Below are positions 42,268-53,021 of a DNA stretch of 64,000 bases, piece by piece. Source of the stretch: Aphrocallistes beatrix (Eukaryota; Porifera; Hexactinellida; Sceptrulophora; Aphrocallistidae); contig OY725505.1 in NCBI GenBank assembly GCA_963281255.1, positions 2,480,001 to 2,544,000 of the forward strand. Direction: 5' to 3'. The position numbers and the translations under genes were made by a program. The notes beneath the pieces were generated by a model. It did no database searches. It worked only from the letters and a program-made list of their open reading frames with translations, and was not told where the DNA came from. Position 1 is the stretch's first letter. Each line of letters starts with the position of its first letter.

Positions 42268-43608
42268 ATGGCGACAAGCGTTGTACCGTTAGTGGCTGAG
42301 GTAGGGACTGAGTTGGGACGTGTCAAGCTAGAAGGGGGTTTATTGGGAGGGTATAGGTGTGAAATACTAACTGAGAACCTTACAGAGAGAGAGGCAGCTA
42401 TGTTCAAGTGTCCGAGGTGTGAAGGGATAATGAAAGAGGGTTCCATGTCCAACAAAGGAGAACAACTGTGCGTTTGTTGTTTCAGAGAAGGAGAACAACC
42501 ACTTTGTGATTCGCCAGTTCGTAACACTATCCTGTCACTGAAGTGCAGCTGTCCCTTATTCAAGCGAGGCTGTGAGTGGCTGGGTCGGCTGGAGAATGTG
42601 GAAAACCACCTCACTACATGTGGTCAGGTGTATGTGTCGTGTGAGTTGAGATGTGGTGTAGTGTCAACACGTGATGAGATGAGAAGACATGTGAAAGAGG
42701 AATGTCTTCAACGAAAAGAGGCGTGCTTTCACTGTTCGGAAGTGTATAAGGTATGTGAGATCGTAGAGCATGTGGAAGTATGTGAGAAAGTAGAAGTGAT
42801 GTGTGAATTGGGATGTGGGACATGTGTGCGTCGCGAGAGTATCTTGTATCACAGAGAGAGTGAGTGCTCTGAAGAGACAGTTGTGTGTCCGTATGAGAAG
42901 TACAAGTGTGGTGTAGTGGGGTTAAAAAGACGTGAATTGAAGCAACATTTGGAAGAGAGTAGGATGTTACATTTCGAACTAAAACTGGAACAAACAGAAC
43001 TGAAACTAGAAAAAACAGAACTGAAACTAGAACAAACAGAATTGAAACATAACAAAATTGAAGAGCAAACGAGACTGGACATTAACACGATGGGAGAAAC
43101 TGTCAAATCACTTCAAAACCAAATCATAGTGTTAGAATCTCGAATGAAAATAAAAGACGCAGAAATGGGATTTTTAAAAGAAACAGTTGGAGTCAGAGAA
43201 GAAAAAGTGAAGTGTAGCATCGAAAATATTCTTAATCTCTTCAGTTCTAATGAGATATGTTCGTACATGTTTCTTCCTTTTTGTACGTTTGTAGTCGCTG
43301 GTTATCAGTTCCATTTGAAACATGCAAATGATCTTCTAAATTTTAGAATATTCTGTTATATTTCAAAAGGAGAAAATCACGACTCGTTAAAATGGCCTTT
43401 AAAAGCTATGTTTATCACACGAGTGATATGTCATAGAAACGACAAACATTCTCTGATACAGAAAAGTCCAATTATAGAATATCAGAAAAAAGAATTTTAT
43501 TCTGATAGACGAATATGTTCTATTCCTCGCTCTACAAATTTGAAAGATTTCATCAGATCAGATAATTTGGATTTGGAATTTACGATATGTCTCTTAAAAA
43601 GCAAATAA
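42268..43608 (+). CDS. TRAF-like protein: degenerate RING, TRAF zinc fingers, coiled coil, MATH
   Basis: 446 residues in one exon. TRAF-family adaptors and ubiquitin ligases link receptors to NF-kappaB-type and stress signalling. Residues 48-80 hold a Cys-rich block (CPRCEGIM, CVCCF) at the place of a RING finger, but the spacing is incomplete, so ligase activity is doubtful. Two or three TRAF-type zinc fingers follow (about 92-215: CPLFKRGCEWLGRLENVENH, CELRCG, CELGCG, CPYEKYKCG). A coiled coil (about 228-310) includes a seven-residue repeat LEQTELK/LEKTELK. The end (about 340-446) resembles a MATH/TRAF-C domain (FVVAGYQFHLKHANDLLNFR). No damage is seen. Trimerisation through the coiled coil is expected. 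Confidence 0.88.
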   Translation: MATSVVPLVAEVGTELGRVKLEGGLLGGYRCEILTENLTEREAAMFKCPRCEGIMKEGSMSNKGEQLCVCCFREGEQPLCDSPVRNTILSLKCSCPLFKRGCEWLGRLENVENHLTTCGQVYVSCELRCGVVSTRDEMRRHVKEECLQRKEACFHCSEVYKVCEIVEHVEVCEKVEVMCELGCGTCVRRESILYHRESECSEETVVCPYEKYKCGVVGLKRRELKQHLEESRMLHFELKLEQTELKLEKTELKLEQTELKHNKIEEQTRLDINTMGETVKSLQNQIIVLESRMKIKDAEMGFLKETVGVREEKVKCSIENILNLFSSNEICSYMFLPFCTFVVAGYQFHLKHANDLLNFRIFCYISKGENHDSLKWPLKAMFITRVICHRNDKHSLIQKSPIIEYQKKEFYSDRRICSIPRSTNLKDFIRSDNLDLEFTICLLKSK

Positions 43609-43834
43609 CAACACATTCCATTCTAATAATGACAATACTTTCACAACAAACATTCCTATTGTCCCTTTGTATTTAATTTGTTTTTAAAAAAATATTCTTT
43701 ATTTCTTTATAAATTATTTATAATTTCCTAATAATTTTATATTCTGACACTTTACTAAATGTATTTTAGGGCTGAATTTACGAATGTGGTGGTTTTGTGG
43801 TTCTGAGTAACTTTTTCGCAGTAGGCTATATACA

Positions 43835-45459
43835 CAGGGTTACCATACGTCCTTTTTTAGAAAGGACAGTCCTTCTTTTTTGCTACCTGTCCTTTTTAAA
43901 ATATGCTGTCCTTTTTGTCCTTTCTTTTCGCTTTTTGTCCTTATTGTCCTTTTTTCGCTTTTTGTCCTTTTTGTTCTTATAAACTCATTCTTGTCCTTTT
44001 ACGTTTTACTTGTAGATTATATACTAGAATGGCTATCATAAATGATTTAGCATATTTTGGAATCGAAACCCTAGGTGAGAATTTACATTTATGTCCGCAG
44101 CTTCACAAAAAATTCAAACCGATATCTCTTAAACTCAGGTCTGTACACCACATACGGCCGGACACCAGCATTCATTTTAGAACTGTGCTACTATAACCAT
44201 AGCCTACTCTAATAATGCCTCACAGTAGACTGAAAATCATGGACTAGGGATGAAGTAATAGCCGAATGGATTAATACACGATTAGCCTGAAATCGTTAAC
44301 CATGCAGAATAGGCATTAAGAATGTATTACCAGCAAATATAAACATGATATCAAAGTACATATATCCGTTGGAAAAATTTCGATTAGTCATCATATCATT
44401 GCGGAACAGGTCATTCTAAGGACAATTTTAGCGATTTTATAAGCTGTTTTAACCCTATTTCTAAATGGTATTAAGGTGTGATTTTTGTGTAGAACCAAGA
44501 TTAGTACGAGTTGATTTGAAAATTTTGGAATTTTTCAATGGAATGTTGCTACATTCCTGCGTTGCTATGGTAAAGCATTTTGGTCAGTTTGGGCTATTTC
44601 GTGCAAACTGTAGTAGCTAGATCTTCAAATTTGATCGTGTTTGATAGGCAATGGCCTACTTCCTATTAGGTGTTAATACAACTTGAACTTCTAAATTCAA
44701 CGAGTTTTGAGTTATGGGTTGTTTTAAGAATGTGACCAAAACACTAAATTGTCTCATAACTCTATAGTCTGTGAATTTAGAAGTTTAAATTGTATTATTA
44801 ACTAATAGGAAGTAGCCATTTGCCTATCAAATAGAATTAAATTTGAAGACCTAGTTCTTACAGTTTGCAGGATATGGCCCAAACTGACCAAAATGCATTA
44901 CCATAGCAACGCAGGAATGTAGCAACATTCCATTGAAAAATTCCAAATTTTTCAGATCAACTCGTACTAATCTTGGTTCTACACAAAAATCACACCTTAA
45001 TATCATTTAGAAATAGGGTTAAAACAGCTTAGAAAATTGCCAAAATCGTGCTTAAAATGACCTGTTGCGCAATGATATGATGACGAATCGAAATTTTGAC
45101 AACGGATATATGTTATTTGATGCCATGTTTATATATGCTGGTAATACATTCTTAATGCCTATCCTACATGGTTGACGACTTTAGGCTAATCGTGTATTAA
45201 TCCATTCGGCTATTACCGCATCCTTGGTTATTTTACTGTGAGGCATTATTAGAGTAGGCTATGCTATAACATTATATTGGATCAGAGATCCAATATAATG
45301 ATATAGCACACTAAAAACATTCAAAACAATTCCTTGGGGTGCTAGCACCCAGACAGCCATTATTGTCGTTCGATACGCTCTCTCTTTACATCGTTTTTCT
45401 AAATCTTCGATCTATCCCTGAGTGTCCTTTTTTTTATGAATGAGGAGATGGCAACCCTG
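43835..45459. mobile_element. hAT-type element (1625 bp) with 8-bp TSD, host of a nested foldback
   Basis: Ends CAGGGTTACCATACGTCC and GAGATGGCAACCCTG are inverted (CAGGGTTRCCAT). Flanks are exact 8-bp repeats TATATACA (43827-43834 and 45460-45467). The left part is packed with TTTTTGTCC repeats and the right end also has GTCCTTTTT. A 1066-bp foldback (44198-45263) is nested inside; without it the hAT copy is about 550 bp. No transposase recognised. Confidence 0.88.
44198..45263. mobile_element. CATAGCCTACT foldback element (1066 bp) with 7-bp TSD
   Basis: Arms of about 500 bp in inverted orientation; ends CATAGCCTACTCTAATAATG and CATTATTAGAGTAGGCTATG. Exact 7-bp direct repeats CTATAAC flank it (44191-44197 and 45264-45270). 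Mirror landmarks include ACCATAGCAACGCAGGAATG and its inverse. No coding content. Second complete member at 55438-56356. Confidence 0.88.
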
Positions 45460-45501
45460 TATATACACATACAAGTAGTATTAAGACTACACCTATATTA
45501 T

Positions 45502-45940
45502 CATTTGACTCCACTTAATAGCACCACTGGTTAATCGGGTCACATTTGACTGGACCGTAATACAGTTCTCACATATAGAAGCTAATACAAAATAATGTGG
45601 TTAATATGGTTCTGGGCATGCCTAATTTCCGGGACGGGACCGTCCCGGAAAATCTAGATGCCTAATTTCCACGGCATCCGGCCCGGAAATTAAGTATCTT
45701 AACCCGTCCCCGGAAATTAGGCATCTTAACCCGTCCCGGAGATTAGGCATCTTAACCCGTCCCGGAGATTAGGCATCTTAACCCGTCCCGGAGATTAGGC
45801 ATCTTGACTCGTCCCATCCCAGAAATTAGGTAGCTGATGGTTCTGTCCCGTCCCGGAAATTAGGCATGCCCTATGGTTCTCCGTTTAATCGGTCCAAAAT
45901 CTCCTATAACCGATGTGGTCCTGTTAAGCGGAGTCGACTG
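45502..45940. mobile_element. pogo/Tigger-like element interrupted by a GGGACGG-unit insertion
   Basis: The right end GTTAAGCGGAGTCGACTG is followed by TA; the left end CATTTGACTCCACTTAATAG is degraded. Without the 258-bp insertion and one 9-bp duplicate it would be about 172 bp, like the 169-188-bp copies at 8725 and 178. Confidence 0.8.
45614..45871. mobile_element. GGGACGG-unit mobile element (258 bp) with 9-bp TSD, nested
   Basis: Ends GGGCATGCCTAATTTCCGGG and CCCGGAAATTAGGCATGCCC are inverted repeats. Flanked by exact 9-bp repeats TATGGTTCT (45605-45613 and 45872-45880). The pogo-like host supplies the empty site: the related copy at 8725 reads TTAATAGGGTTCTCTGCTTA, matching the joined flanks here. 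The interior is made of about eight 26-31-bp units (GGCATCTTAACCCGTCCCGG plus AGATTA). No coding capacity. Confidence 0.9.
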
Positions 45941-45944
45941 TAGT

Positions 45945-46470
45945 ATAGCTAGAATTGAATCAGTAGGCTTACTCTTGAATACGATCCATGTATTTTACTG
46001 CCGGTATTTTCTATAGTATTTGATATTTCTATTAGCTATTGAATCTACACGGTGCTTATCAGAGTAAGCGATATCGGATCGTTCCAATTACATTACTGGG
46101 CAGTAGCACATATACCACAGTGAGCACCTCCTGAGACAAAGACACTCAGCTAGCGAAGAAAGGCTGGATAATGTCCTCATATGTCCCAGTGGCGTCATGT
46201 ACAGTTCTTGACATCAGCTCGTTGAACTACTGGCTTGATGCTATTCGTCCAATAATTGACTAATGAGATTAGTCTGGGTTTGGTACACAAGTCTTTTAAA
46301 TACAGAGAATTGGTGATCAGATCCTGTGACTTCTGCATGTCAGCATATAAGTTAGATCCAGACTCTTAGCCAATGGATTGAATGCGTGAGTGTATGGTTG
46401 GGAAAGGAGATAGGCTGACAAGTCACACGTTTGGAGGTAATTTATTACAAGTAACTTTGGTTTTCGTGGC
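45945..46470. other. Locus copy B, upstream non-coding part
   Basis: TTAGTCTGGGTTTGGTACAC, CACAAGTC and GGTCAGATCCTG-like stretches parallel 28850-28910 in copy A. No open frame survives. Confidence 0.4.
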
Positions 46471-46472
46471 AG

Positions 46473-46690
46473 AGAGGAGCAGCTCGTGTAAGAATGTATT
46501 GACTCGAAATCTCTCTTAACGAACAGCAGTGCTAGTATCCTAGATGACATGAAGTACACAGAAAGTGGAAATGTCGAATTGTGTCAAGATATATACGTTT
46601 CCAGAATGGATTTCTATGGTTTGTGAATCGTGAATATATTCCATTGACAGCAGGAAGCAGTGCCTATCATTTGGAGAGTGTAAATTGGAA
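46473..46690 (+). pseudogene. Decayed exon, locus copy B, homologue of 29033-29239
   Basis: Opens after CGTGGCAG with AGAGGAGCAGCTCGTGTAAG and keeps TCTCTTAACGAACAGCAGTG, GACATGAAG and CAGCAGGAAGCAGTGCCTAT in the order seen in copy A. Early stops and indels remove any frame. Confidence 0.6.
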
Positions 46691-46759
46691 ATAGAGATAG
46701 AGAGGATATGGAAACTGTCGTTTGAAACAGGTAAAGAGTTCTATAATTGTGTGTATTTA

Positions 46760-46990
46760 TCAGTTGGCTTATGAACATTCTTGTTTAGAAACTTTAGAGG
46801 TATCAGAATGGAAAGAATTTCCACAATTTATATTCAACTAACCTCAGTGATTATTGAGAAAGTTATCTGCAGTTGTCTCAGTAATCACTGAGGTTAGTTA
46901 AATATAAATTGTGGAAATTATTTCCATTCTGAAACCTCTAAACAGTAATTGTCATAAGCCAACTGATAACTATATAAGCACCTCACTGAG
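46760..46990. repeat. Foldback of ~100-bp arms, locus copy B
   Basis: GTTTAGAAACTTTAGAGG and CCTCTAAACAGTAATTG, TCAGTTGGCTTATGA and its inverse, centred near 46870. Same element as 29320-29560. Confidence 0.75.
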
Positions 46991-47359
46991 TGAAATAGAT
47001 TTAAGGAATGGGAGTAGATCCAAATTGGAACGAACAGCGTCCTACTCTAAGATGCCACCCACGAATCGGATGACCATTTTATACATGGAGAGTTTATTGA
47101 AGTGATGACACAACGGATTATATATTTCAAACGATCTGATGCCTCGAAAAAGGAGGCATGCCCAATAATCCTCAGGGACGAGTCAAGATAACTAATTACA
47201 TCCAGCTGAAATTAGGTAAATTAAGTATCTCGACTCACCCCAAAACAATTGTAGATACTTAAGCTCTTCACTTAATGACACATATTTAAGAAGTGTGAAA
47301 GTGTCGATCAGAAGATGCCACAGGAAGTGGTAGAATAACATATCATGTAACCTCGTTTT

Positions 47360-47612
47360 TTCCAGTTGTATCAGATGAAAAGTGCAGTCTGAATCCTTGA
47401 ATTGTCAAGTGCTGGAAGGTCCATACTTTCACATGAATACTAAGTTCATCTACTACATACTATGTGAAGAGATATCAGGACTGATTCAAATGAGTAGAGT
47501 TGGTCACTTTGTCACCAAACTTATTAAAGAAGAGATGTTACCGAAGATAAATTATATCACAATATTTCCCTGGTCGACTCCAGTGAAATATTGTGAAGAT
47601 GACTTCCTATGA
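47360..47612 (+). pseudogene. Possible exon remnant, 76-residue open frame
   Basis: After GTTTTTTCCAG the stretch TTGTATCAGATGAAAAGTGC is shared with 33582-33640. An open frame from 47382 ends FVTKLIKEEMLPKINYITIF then PWSTPVKYCEDDFL. A homologue without an open frame elsewhere and no recognisable domain make it more likely a remnant than a gene. Confidence 0.3.
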
Positions 47613-47849
47613 AGTTCTGAATACACAGCTCTATTATCAAATCAGATTCAATTGATTTGAAATTTCTTTTTTGGCATTGTTAAACTTCTATTGGCTGATG
47701 AATATAAGCCTTTCGAAAGCTGAGAAATTATCGTTACAGCAATTCAAACTTATATAACCCTGGTTTAGACAGACTGATAGAGAAGAACATGTTCATGAAA
47801 ATAAAATTATATCAAATTTTGTGTTACTAAACACTCAGTGCAAGAAATG

Positions 47850-48500
47850 GACAGATCAGGAATAGATCTGAGGATAGAGCGGGGATTGAATGAGACAATA
47901 CCACTATTTGAAGATGTGGTAGATGGACATATACATATGGTGGACTAGGAAGCTCTTTCTTAACTCAAGTCAAAATAGGAGCAATGAATGGAATCCGAGT
48001 AGTTAAGGGTATTATTTCAAAGTGGAAATTGTTTGAATAAATTCCTTAAAATTATCAACAGCTGCCATGTGGTAACGTAGTTGAGAATTTATCGGCACCT
48101 CACTGAATGGCATGTGAGTATGGCGACGAATATTAACACCTTGTATCCTGTCTCATGATGTCGCTTATCAAACAAACTACCATTTTATAAATGGAAAATA
48201 TACGAACAGAATGAGATTATACTTTTTTCATATTTATAATCCCCGAAAGTATAATGAGATTATACTTTCAGGGATTATAAATATGAAAAAATAATCCATC
48301 CATGAGTTGTCACACACGGAAAAGCGGCCATCTGTTCCAGATCTTGGGCCACACCTTGGCAAGGACATCAAAACTCACAACTTTCACGTGTATCTGTTCA
48401 GGCCTAGACGTTCACTGAGATATTCTTATCCTTGATGTTAATGGAAAGTTATAATCAGAGGTTAGTATACTAACTTGAATATTCAATGAGTGCCGGATTG
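47850..48500. other. Locus copy B: short broken frames and a hairpin
   Basis: A brief frame near 47848 (MDRSGIDLRIERGLNETIPL) ends after 34 codons. A hairpin with about 24-bp arms, based on AGATTATACTTTCAGGGATT, lies at 48221-48290. 48335-48500 is homologous to 31430-31620. Confidence 0.45.
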
Positions 48501-48536
48501 AAATCTACCACTTTTACCAGTTTGATATAATCCTTT

Positions 48537-48975
48537 AGACCTATTCGAGACAATTTCACCTAATGATATACACAGAGAGCTGTGTATAGAGGTATGATGA
48601 CGTATGAGAGAGAGCGCCGAATAGATCATCTATAAGAGAAGAGGGAACAGTCCATGGTATCAGTTTCACAAGTTTCCTGGACCTAACACTTGGAAGATTA
48701 TTGTTAATGTGGGATTCCGAGTTTGTACCATGGACGGATGACTAGTCACGAGAATGGTACTGCACGTTAGGAGGCGTACAACGACTTGTGTAGTGAGGAA
48801 GTATTGAATGGAATATCTCTGTGAACTCGTCTGCCTCATCCATTATGATGCCAATCCGCTCTCAATCGGAACTGATCGATAGTGCTCAGATAAGGATTTG
48901 ATCTACCTGGCACCAGATACAGCTAGTGCGAGCAAACTAACTATGAATTAAGCGTCGACTCCTGTTTCCTTGCTT
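48537..48975 (+). pseudogene. Decayed exon, locus copy B, homologue of 29632-29900
   Basis: TTTAGACCTATTCGAGACAA, ATATACACA, AGCTGTGTATAGAGG and later ACCTGGCACCAGATACAG with AACTATGAATTAAGCGTCGA match copy A in order. A one-base deletion after CAATTT and several stops kill the frame. Confidence 0.55.
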
Positions 48976-49009
48976 GTCGCTTTCTCTAGTTTGTGCCATT
49001 CTTTACTCC

Positions 49010-50100
49010 AGCATAGGATGAAATTGTGGAATTTTTTTTGTGTATAATAATTTTATGGAAGTGAATGAGATATTACTCAACCACAGTTTCCTATCGATTC
49101 TATTATGATGCTCTACCTTGAAACAGTTCATTTGAAAAACTTTGGCCGCGGTTTCGCACAATTTTTTGGAATGAACTGTTTCCAGTTAAGCGAAGATGAA
49201 TTGTTTATTGTTCCTCCATAATGCGGATTTTCCATCATTTTCTGTATTCCAGTGAAGAAGAATTATTAATTTCATAGTTATTTATCATTTAGTTTCTGTT
49301 TTCTTGTTTTATATTTTTCATTTCTAGTTCAATCATTAATGAATTAATCACTGCATTGTTATCTATATTATTATTCCACTTTAGTCGAAAATTAATACTC
49401 ATAATGGGTGATGACGTCTTCGTTCCCTTTATTTTATTTTCATTCTAACATCCAGATGATTTAGTGGAACTAATCAATGTTAAGCGTCAGTAGGACGCCT
49501 CTGAATTCTTTGATAATATCTCTGCGGACATGCTACGCAAGTGTGCTTGTATTATATTAATGCCTAAAACAATTAATTTATTGGAATATGCATTTTACTA
49601 ATCTCAAATAAGTTTTTACCATAACTTATACAGTGGATATTGGATTTAGTTATAATTTTGTCTGGTTTGAGATGCCCCAGTCGATGATATTCCAGACAAT
49701 TTTATTGGAGACAGTGATATATTTGTTATACATTGGCGTCGGAAGCTCATAAAAAGTGGTAAATAATATAATTTGGCATAAAGGGCGTTGATAAGTATTA
49801 CGCAATCATCATTTTGCTTGTCACTGTTTGGAGCAGAGTTTCCTTCAATGATTTGCTAGCACATATGTATGTACGTACGTAGTATTATTCAGCAGAATCC
49901 TATTCATTCATATTGAAACTACTGTAAATCTTTTTTATTTTTAGGATTTTAAAGTATTATCAAGGTCTTACATAAGTTACTGGAAACTTTGGCTTAGACC
50001 AAATCAATTTGAGTAATCCCATACGGTAGTTTTGTGTAAAATATTTGTAATATATCAAAGTATATAAATTAATGATTCAGAATTAAAAATTAAAATCCAT
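49010..50100. other. Intergenic, nothing recognisable
   Basis: AT-rich; no supported gene, tandem array or delimited transposon in about 1.1 kb. A few AT-rich promoter-like stretches precede the small ORF at 50105. Confidence 0.4.
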
Positions 50101-50104
50101 TAAA

Positions 50105-50254
50105 ATGCTCACACAAATATACAACCTTTACTACAGTATTTTACTCGTGTTGATGATAATGATTATTCTTCACGAATATAAACTGAGACTGGAGAGATTA
50201 TCACACACCCAAAGGATACGACTTAGCCAAAAACAACTGAACAGTAGGAGTTAA
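50105..50254 (+). CDS. Possible small membrane protein (49 residues)
   Basis: The frame reads MLTQIYNLYYSILLVLMIMI, ILHEYKLRLERLSHTQRIRL, SQKQLNSRS. It has one hydrophobic segment (about 8-22) followed by a basic tail, the layout of a single-pass protein or signal anchor. It may equally be a chance frame; no homologue or splice context supports it. Confidence 0.25.
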   Translation: MLTQIYNLYYSILLVLMIMIILHEYKLRLERLSHTQRIRLSQKQLNSRS

Positions 50255-50808
50255 GATTCCAACTCAAACACTCAACAGAATTATGCTTCATCCTACCTCA
50301 ACTTCCTTTAATATTCTTTCATAAATATACTGTTTTATTTTGTTTGAAATATTTGTACTTAAATTAATTAAACTATAAATTAAGATAGTGCCATACTTGT
50401 TTGTAAGAAAATGTATCAGACTCCTCAGATCATTATGTTCGATCTATAATCGAACATGCATGCAGGAGTTTAAAACGAATGTTGTTGTCGGGCTGGGCTA
50501 AGTTTTGAGATGAGAGTGTGCTTCAATCTATAATGACACAATATTTTATGTTGTGACTTCATCCAGGAATGTGGAAGCACACAATTATCTCTTGTTAGAT
50601 ATTTCCATTCTTAGCTTTTTGCCTCGATGCAGATGAATTTGGATCCGATTTTGTATAGAGTCACTACATATCAGAATGGTTCCACTATAAAATCTGTCCG
50701 AATAAAACCAATATTAATTTGATAATAAATTCGAATATCATGTCACGTGTAGGTATAAAAACATTTTAGTATGCGAGGTCCAAGTATGTACATATGTGCA
50801 CTGCCTGG

Positions 50809-51141
50809 TAAAAAGTATTTGAACACCATATTGCTTTGCATCATAAATAATACTAAAACGAATCTATCCATGGAAGCCAATTTACTTGTGCCACCTTGAT
50901 CCACTTATTCACATAATACTATACTGTAATGCTCATGACAGTGTTAAGTTCACAGGCGATAGTAATTATGCTTTTGAAAGGATAAATCTATGGAAAGCTT
51001 CTAAACTGGGAGTAATTCGAGTATAGATTTCGAATTTGATTCCTGATTATCATTAGCTGTAGTGGTTTGAATGAATTGGCTTCCATGGATCATTTATGAT
51101 GTGCAGCAATATGGTGTTCAAATACTTTTGGTTAGGCAGTG
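50809..51141. mobile_element. Tc1/mariner-like non-autonomous element (333 bp)
   Basis: Ends CACTGCCTGGTAAAAAGTAT and ATACTTTTGGTTAGGCAGTG, arms continuing through TTTGAACACCATATTGC and its inverse; right flank TA, left flank TG. CATGGAAGCCAATT also recurs inverted inside. No transposase. It ends about 150 bp before the NHL gene and so forms part of its upstream region. Confidence 0.8.
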
Positions 51142-51292
51142 TAGTTTTGCTATGATAGTAATACGTATATGGTTACTACAACTCAGGACTTAATATTTCT
51201 AAAAACCGTTAGTCAGATGAGCAAAAAACGTGATCTGAATAGTCTCATCAATTTCAATACAAAATTAGAATCATTCAATTTGAAACTAATGA

Positions 51293-52180
51293 ATGGCTAC
51301 AGAGTTATTCGATACTGAAGTTGATACTTTTTCACTCATCAAGCCTGAATTTGAGTGCGATGCAGTCCAACACCTCGTTGCTTTTGGAAAGAGAGGAACT
51401 AACAAAGGAGAATTCAATTTCCCTAAAGCCATCTCAGTGCATGAAGGAACCGGGGATATATACGTGGTCATATATTTTAAAAGACAAATTCAAATATATT
51501 CTGAAACTGGGCTTTTCCTCAAAAATATCTGCGATCAGCACTTAGAGAGACCGTGGGGCATCTTAACCAAAGGAGACTGTGTGTATGTCACAGACATATC
51601 TCGTCAGGCCGTATTTCTCTTCACACTTCCAGAACTCAAAATGGAAAAGTGTGCTGGCAGTTTAGGCGCCGGGTTTTGTGAATTTAATTTTCCATTACAG
51701 TTAGCCTTAGCCCCGGATAAACAAATATATGTAGCAGATTGTAGAAATCACAGACTCCAAATCCTGGATTGTAATCTTAATTTCAAGAGCTCGATCTGTC
51801 ATCAATCGTTAACTCGTCCTGTTGACGTAAAGTTTACAGCGGATCAGATGCTGGTATTGAGTGAAACAGATAACCCTTGTGTCCATGTATTCACTCATTC
51901 TGGCCAGAAAATATCCTCCATCATATCAAGAGGCAATCGAATGCTAGTAAACATGGCATTTTTCTTCTGCTTAGACGGGAGCAACAATATCATTATAAGC
52001 GATTACTCAGCGCATAGCCTCAAAATGTTCACACTTAAAGGAGACTATGTGCATACTATTGGAAAGTACGGACATCAACCAGGGATGCTTCATTACCCAA
52101 CGGGTATTGCGATGATGGATCGCAAAATAGTTTGCGTATCTAGAAATACAAACTTTGCTTTACAAATATTTTTCTTTTAA
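51293..52180 (+). CDS. NHL-repeat beta-propeller protein (295 residues)
   Basis: NHL propellers are RNA- or protein-binding platforms, in animals often the C-terminal half of TRIM-NHL ubiquitin ligases. This protein is only the propeller. Six NHL-type blades are visible, for example GEFNFPKAISVHEGTGDIYV with RQIQIYSETGLFL (39-76), RPWGILTKGDCVYVTDISRQ, CEFNFPLQLALAPDKQIYVA then DCRNHRLQILD, and YPTGIAMMDRKIVCVSRN at the end. There is no RING, B-box or coiled coil, no signal peptide and no membrane helix, so it is probably cytosolic. Single exon without damage. It is paralogous to the proteins at 56371-57171 and 58383-59591. Confidence 0.88.
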   Translation: MATELFDTEVDTFSLIKPEFECDAVQHLVAFGKRGTNKGEFNFPKAISVHEGTGDIYVVIYFKRQIQIYSETGLFLKNICDQHLERPWGILTKGDCVYVTDISRQAVFLFTLPELKMEKCAGSLGAGFCEFNFPLQLALAPDKQIYVADCRNHRLQILDCNLNFKSSICHQSLTRPVDVKFTADQMLVLSETDNPCVHVFTHSGQKISSIISRGNRMLVNMAFFFCLDGSNNIIISDYSAHSLKMFTLKGDYVHTIGKYGHQPGMLHYPTGIAMMDRKIVCVSRNTNFALQIFFF

Positions 52181-52442
52181 ATAATACTAACTGTTTAAGT
52201 GTCTGTAGAATTTATAGTATTGATGTGGATCTTGATAAACTGAGATTTATAGAGATGGAAACGATCAAAAGGAGAACCCCCCCCCTTCTCATAAATATGT
52301 GTGTGTGGAATTTGAAAGATTTTCGAATTTATTTGTTTTCATATACATATATATTGATAAAGAATGTATCAGAAATATAAATTTAACAGTTAAACACTAA
52401 TGTGACAATATATAAAATGTCTAAATTTATTTCGGGAATGTC

Positions 52443-53021
52443 TCAACTTTTTGGAGGTATGTCACTCTCACTCTTCAGTATTGCATTCGGTACCAGAACC
52501 ACGATAACCGTGAATGACACCTGATGTATCAGTAGGATTGTAAGGTAGAGGACCGTCACAATGCTAAGTACGTAATAATTCGACGAAGCTAATTCGCTAT
52601 CTTTGTATTTGATCGCACCAGTAATGTTGAAAATCATAACTATGCCGATGAAGAATAGTGAGATCAGGAGCAGAACGATCGAAATCTTTTTTCTAAGGAC
52701 GGTGCCTTTCATTGCGAGGTGTGCTCCTTGTATGGAGAATATGATAGCAAGCGTGTGTAGGATAATACTGACTATTTCTTGTGCCGCTAAAAATCTCAGA
52801 TTAGGTATGGATTGGACAAATCGAGAAGAAGGATTATTTCCTTGAAACTGTAGAAGTGAAATGATCGCATAGCCAACAACCATCTTGAAGGGAATCAGGA
52901 TAGAACCGAACAACTGTAAACAGTTGTTGATGTTTGCAGATATTTCTCTCGTATTAGAGCGCATGTTTTTAGAAAAGATTTCAATTCTGTCTATCAGAAC
53001 CTTGTTTTTATAGTAGCTCAT
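52443..53021 (-). CDS. Four-helix membrane protein, paralogue 1 (192 residues)
   Basis: Hydrophobic helices at about 37-58, 80-102, 112-136 and 150-178, with a small loop between helices 1 and 2 and short tails. The layout is like MS4A/tetraspanin-size proteins, but no diagnostic motif (for example the tetraspanin CCG) is present. Shared with the next gene: NxxLQLFGxILIxFKxVxG before helix 1, QEIxxIILH opening helix 2, and the IxxAGxIxYK end of helix 3. Family unknown. Single exon, no damage. Confidence 0.7.
   Translation of the reverse strand: MSYYKNKVLIDRIEIFSKNMRSNTREISANINNCLQLFGSILIPFKMVVGYAIISLLQFQGNNPSSRFVQSIPNLRFLAAQEIVSIILHTLAIIFSIQGAHLAMKGTVLRKKISIVLLLISLFFIGIVMIFNITGAIKYKDSELASSNYYVLSIVTVLYLTILLIHQVSFTVIVVLVPNAILKSESDIPPKS

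Noticed and set aside
42849-43106. Minus-strand frame with SSFSSVCSSFSS repeats
   Set aside because: It is the complement of the LEQTELK-type coiled-coil repeat of the TRAF-like gene.
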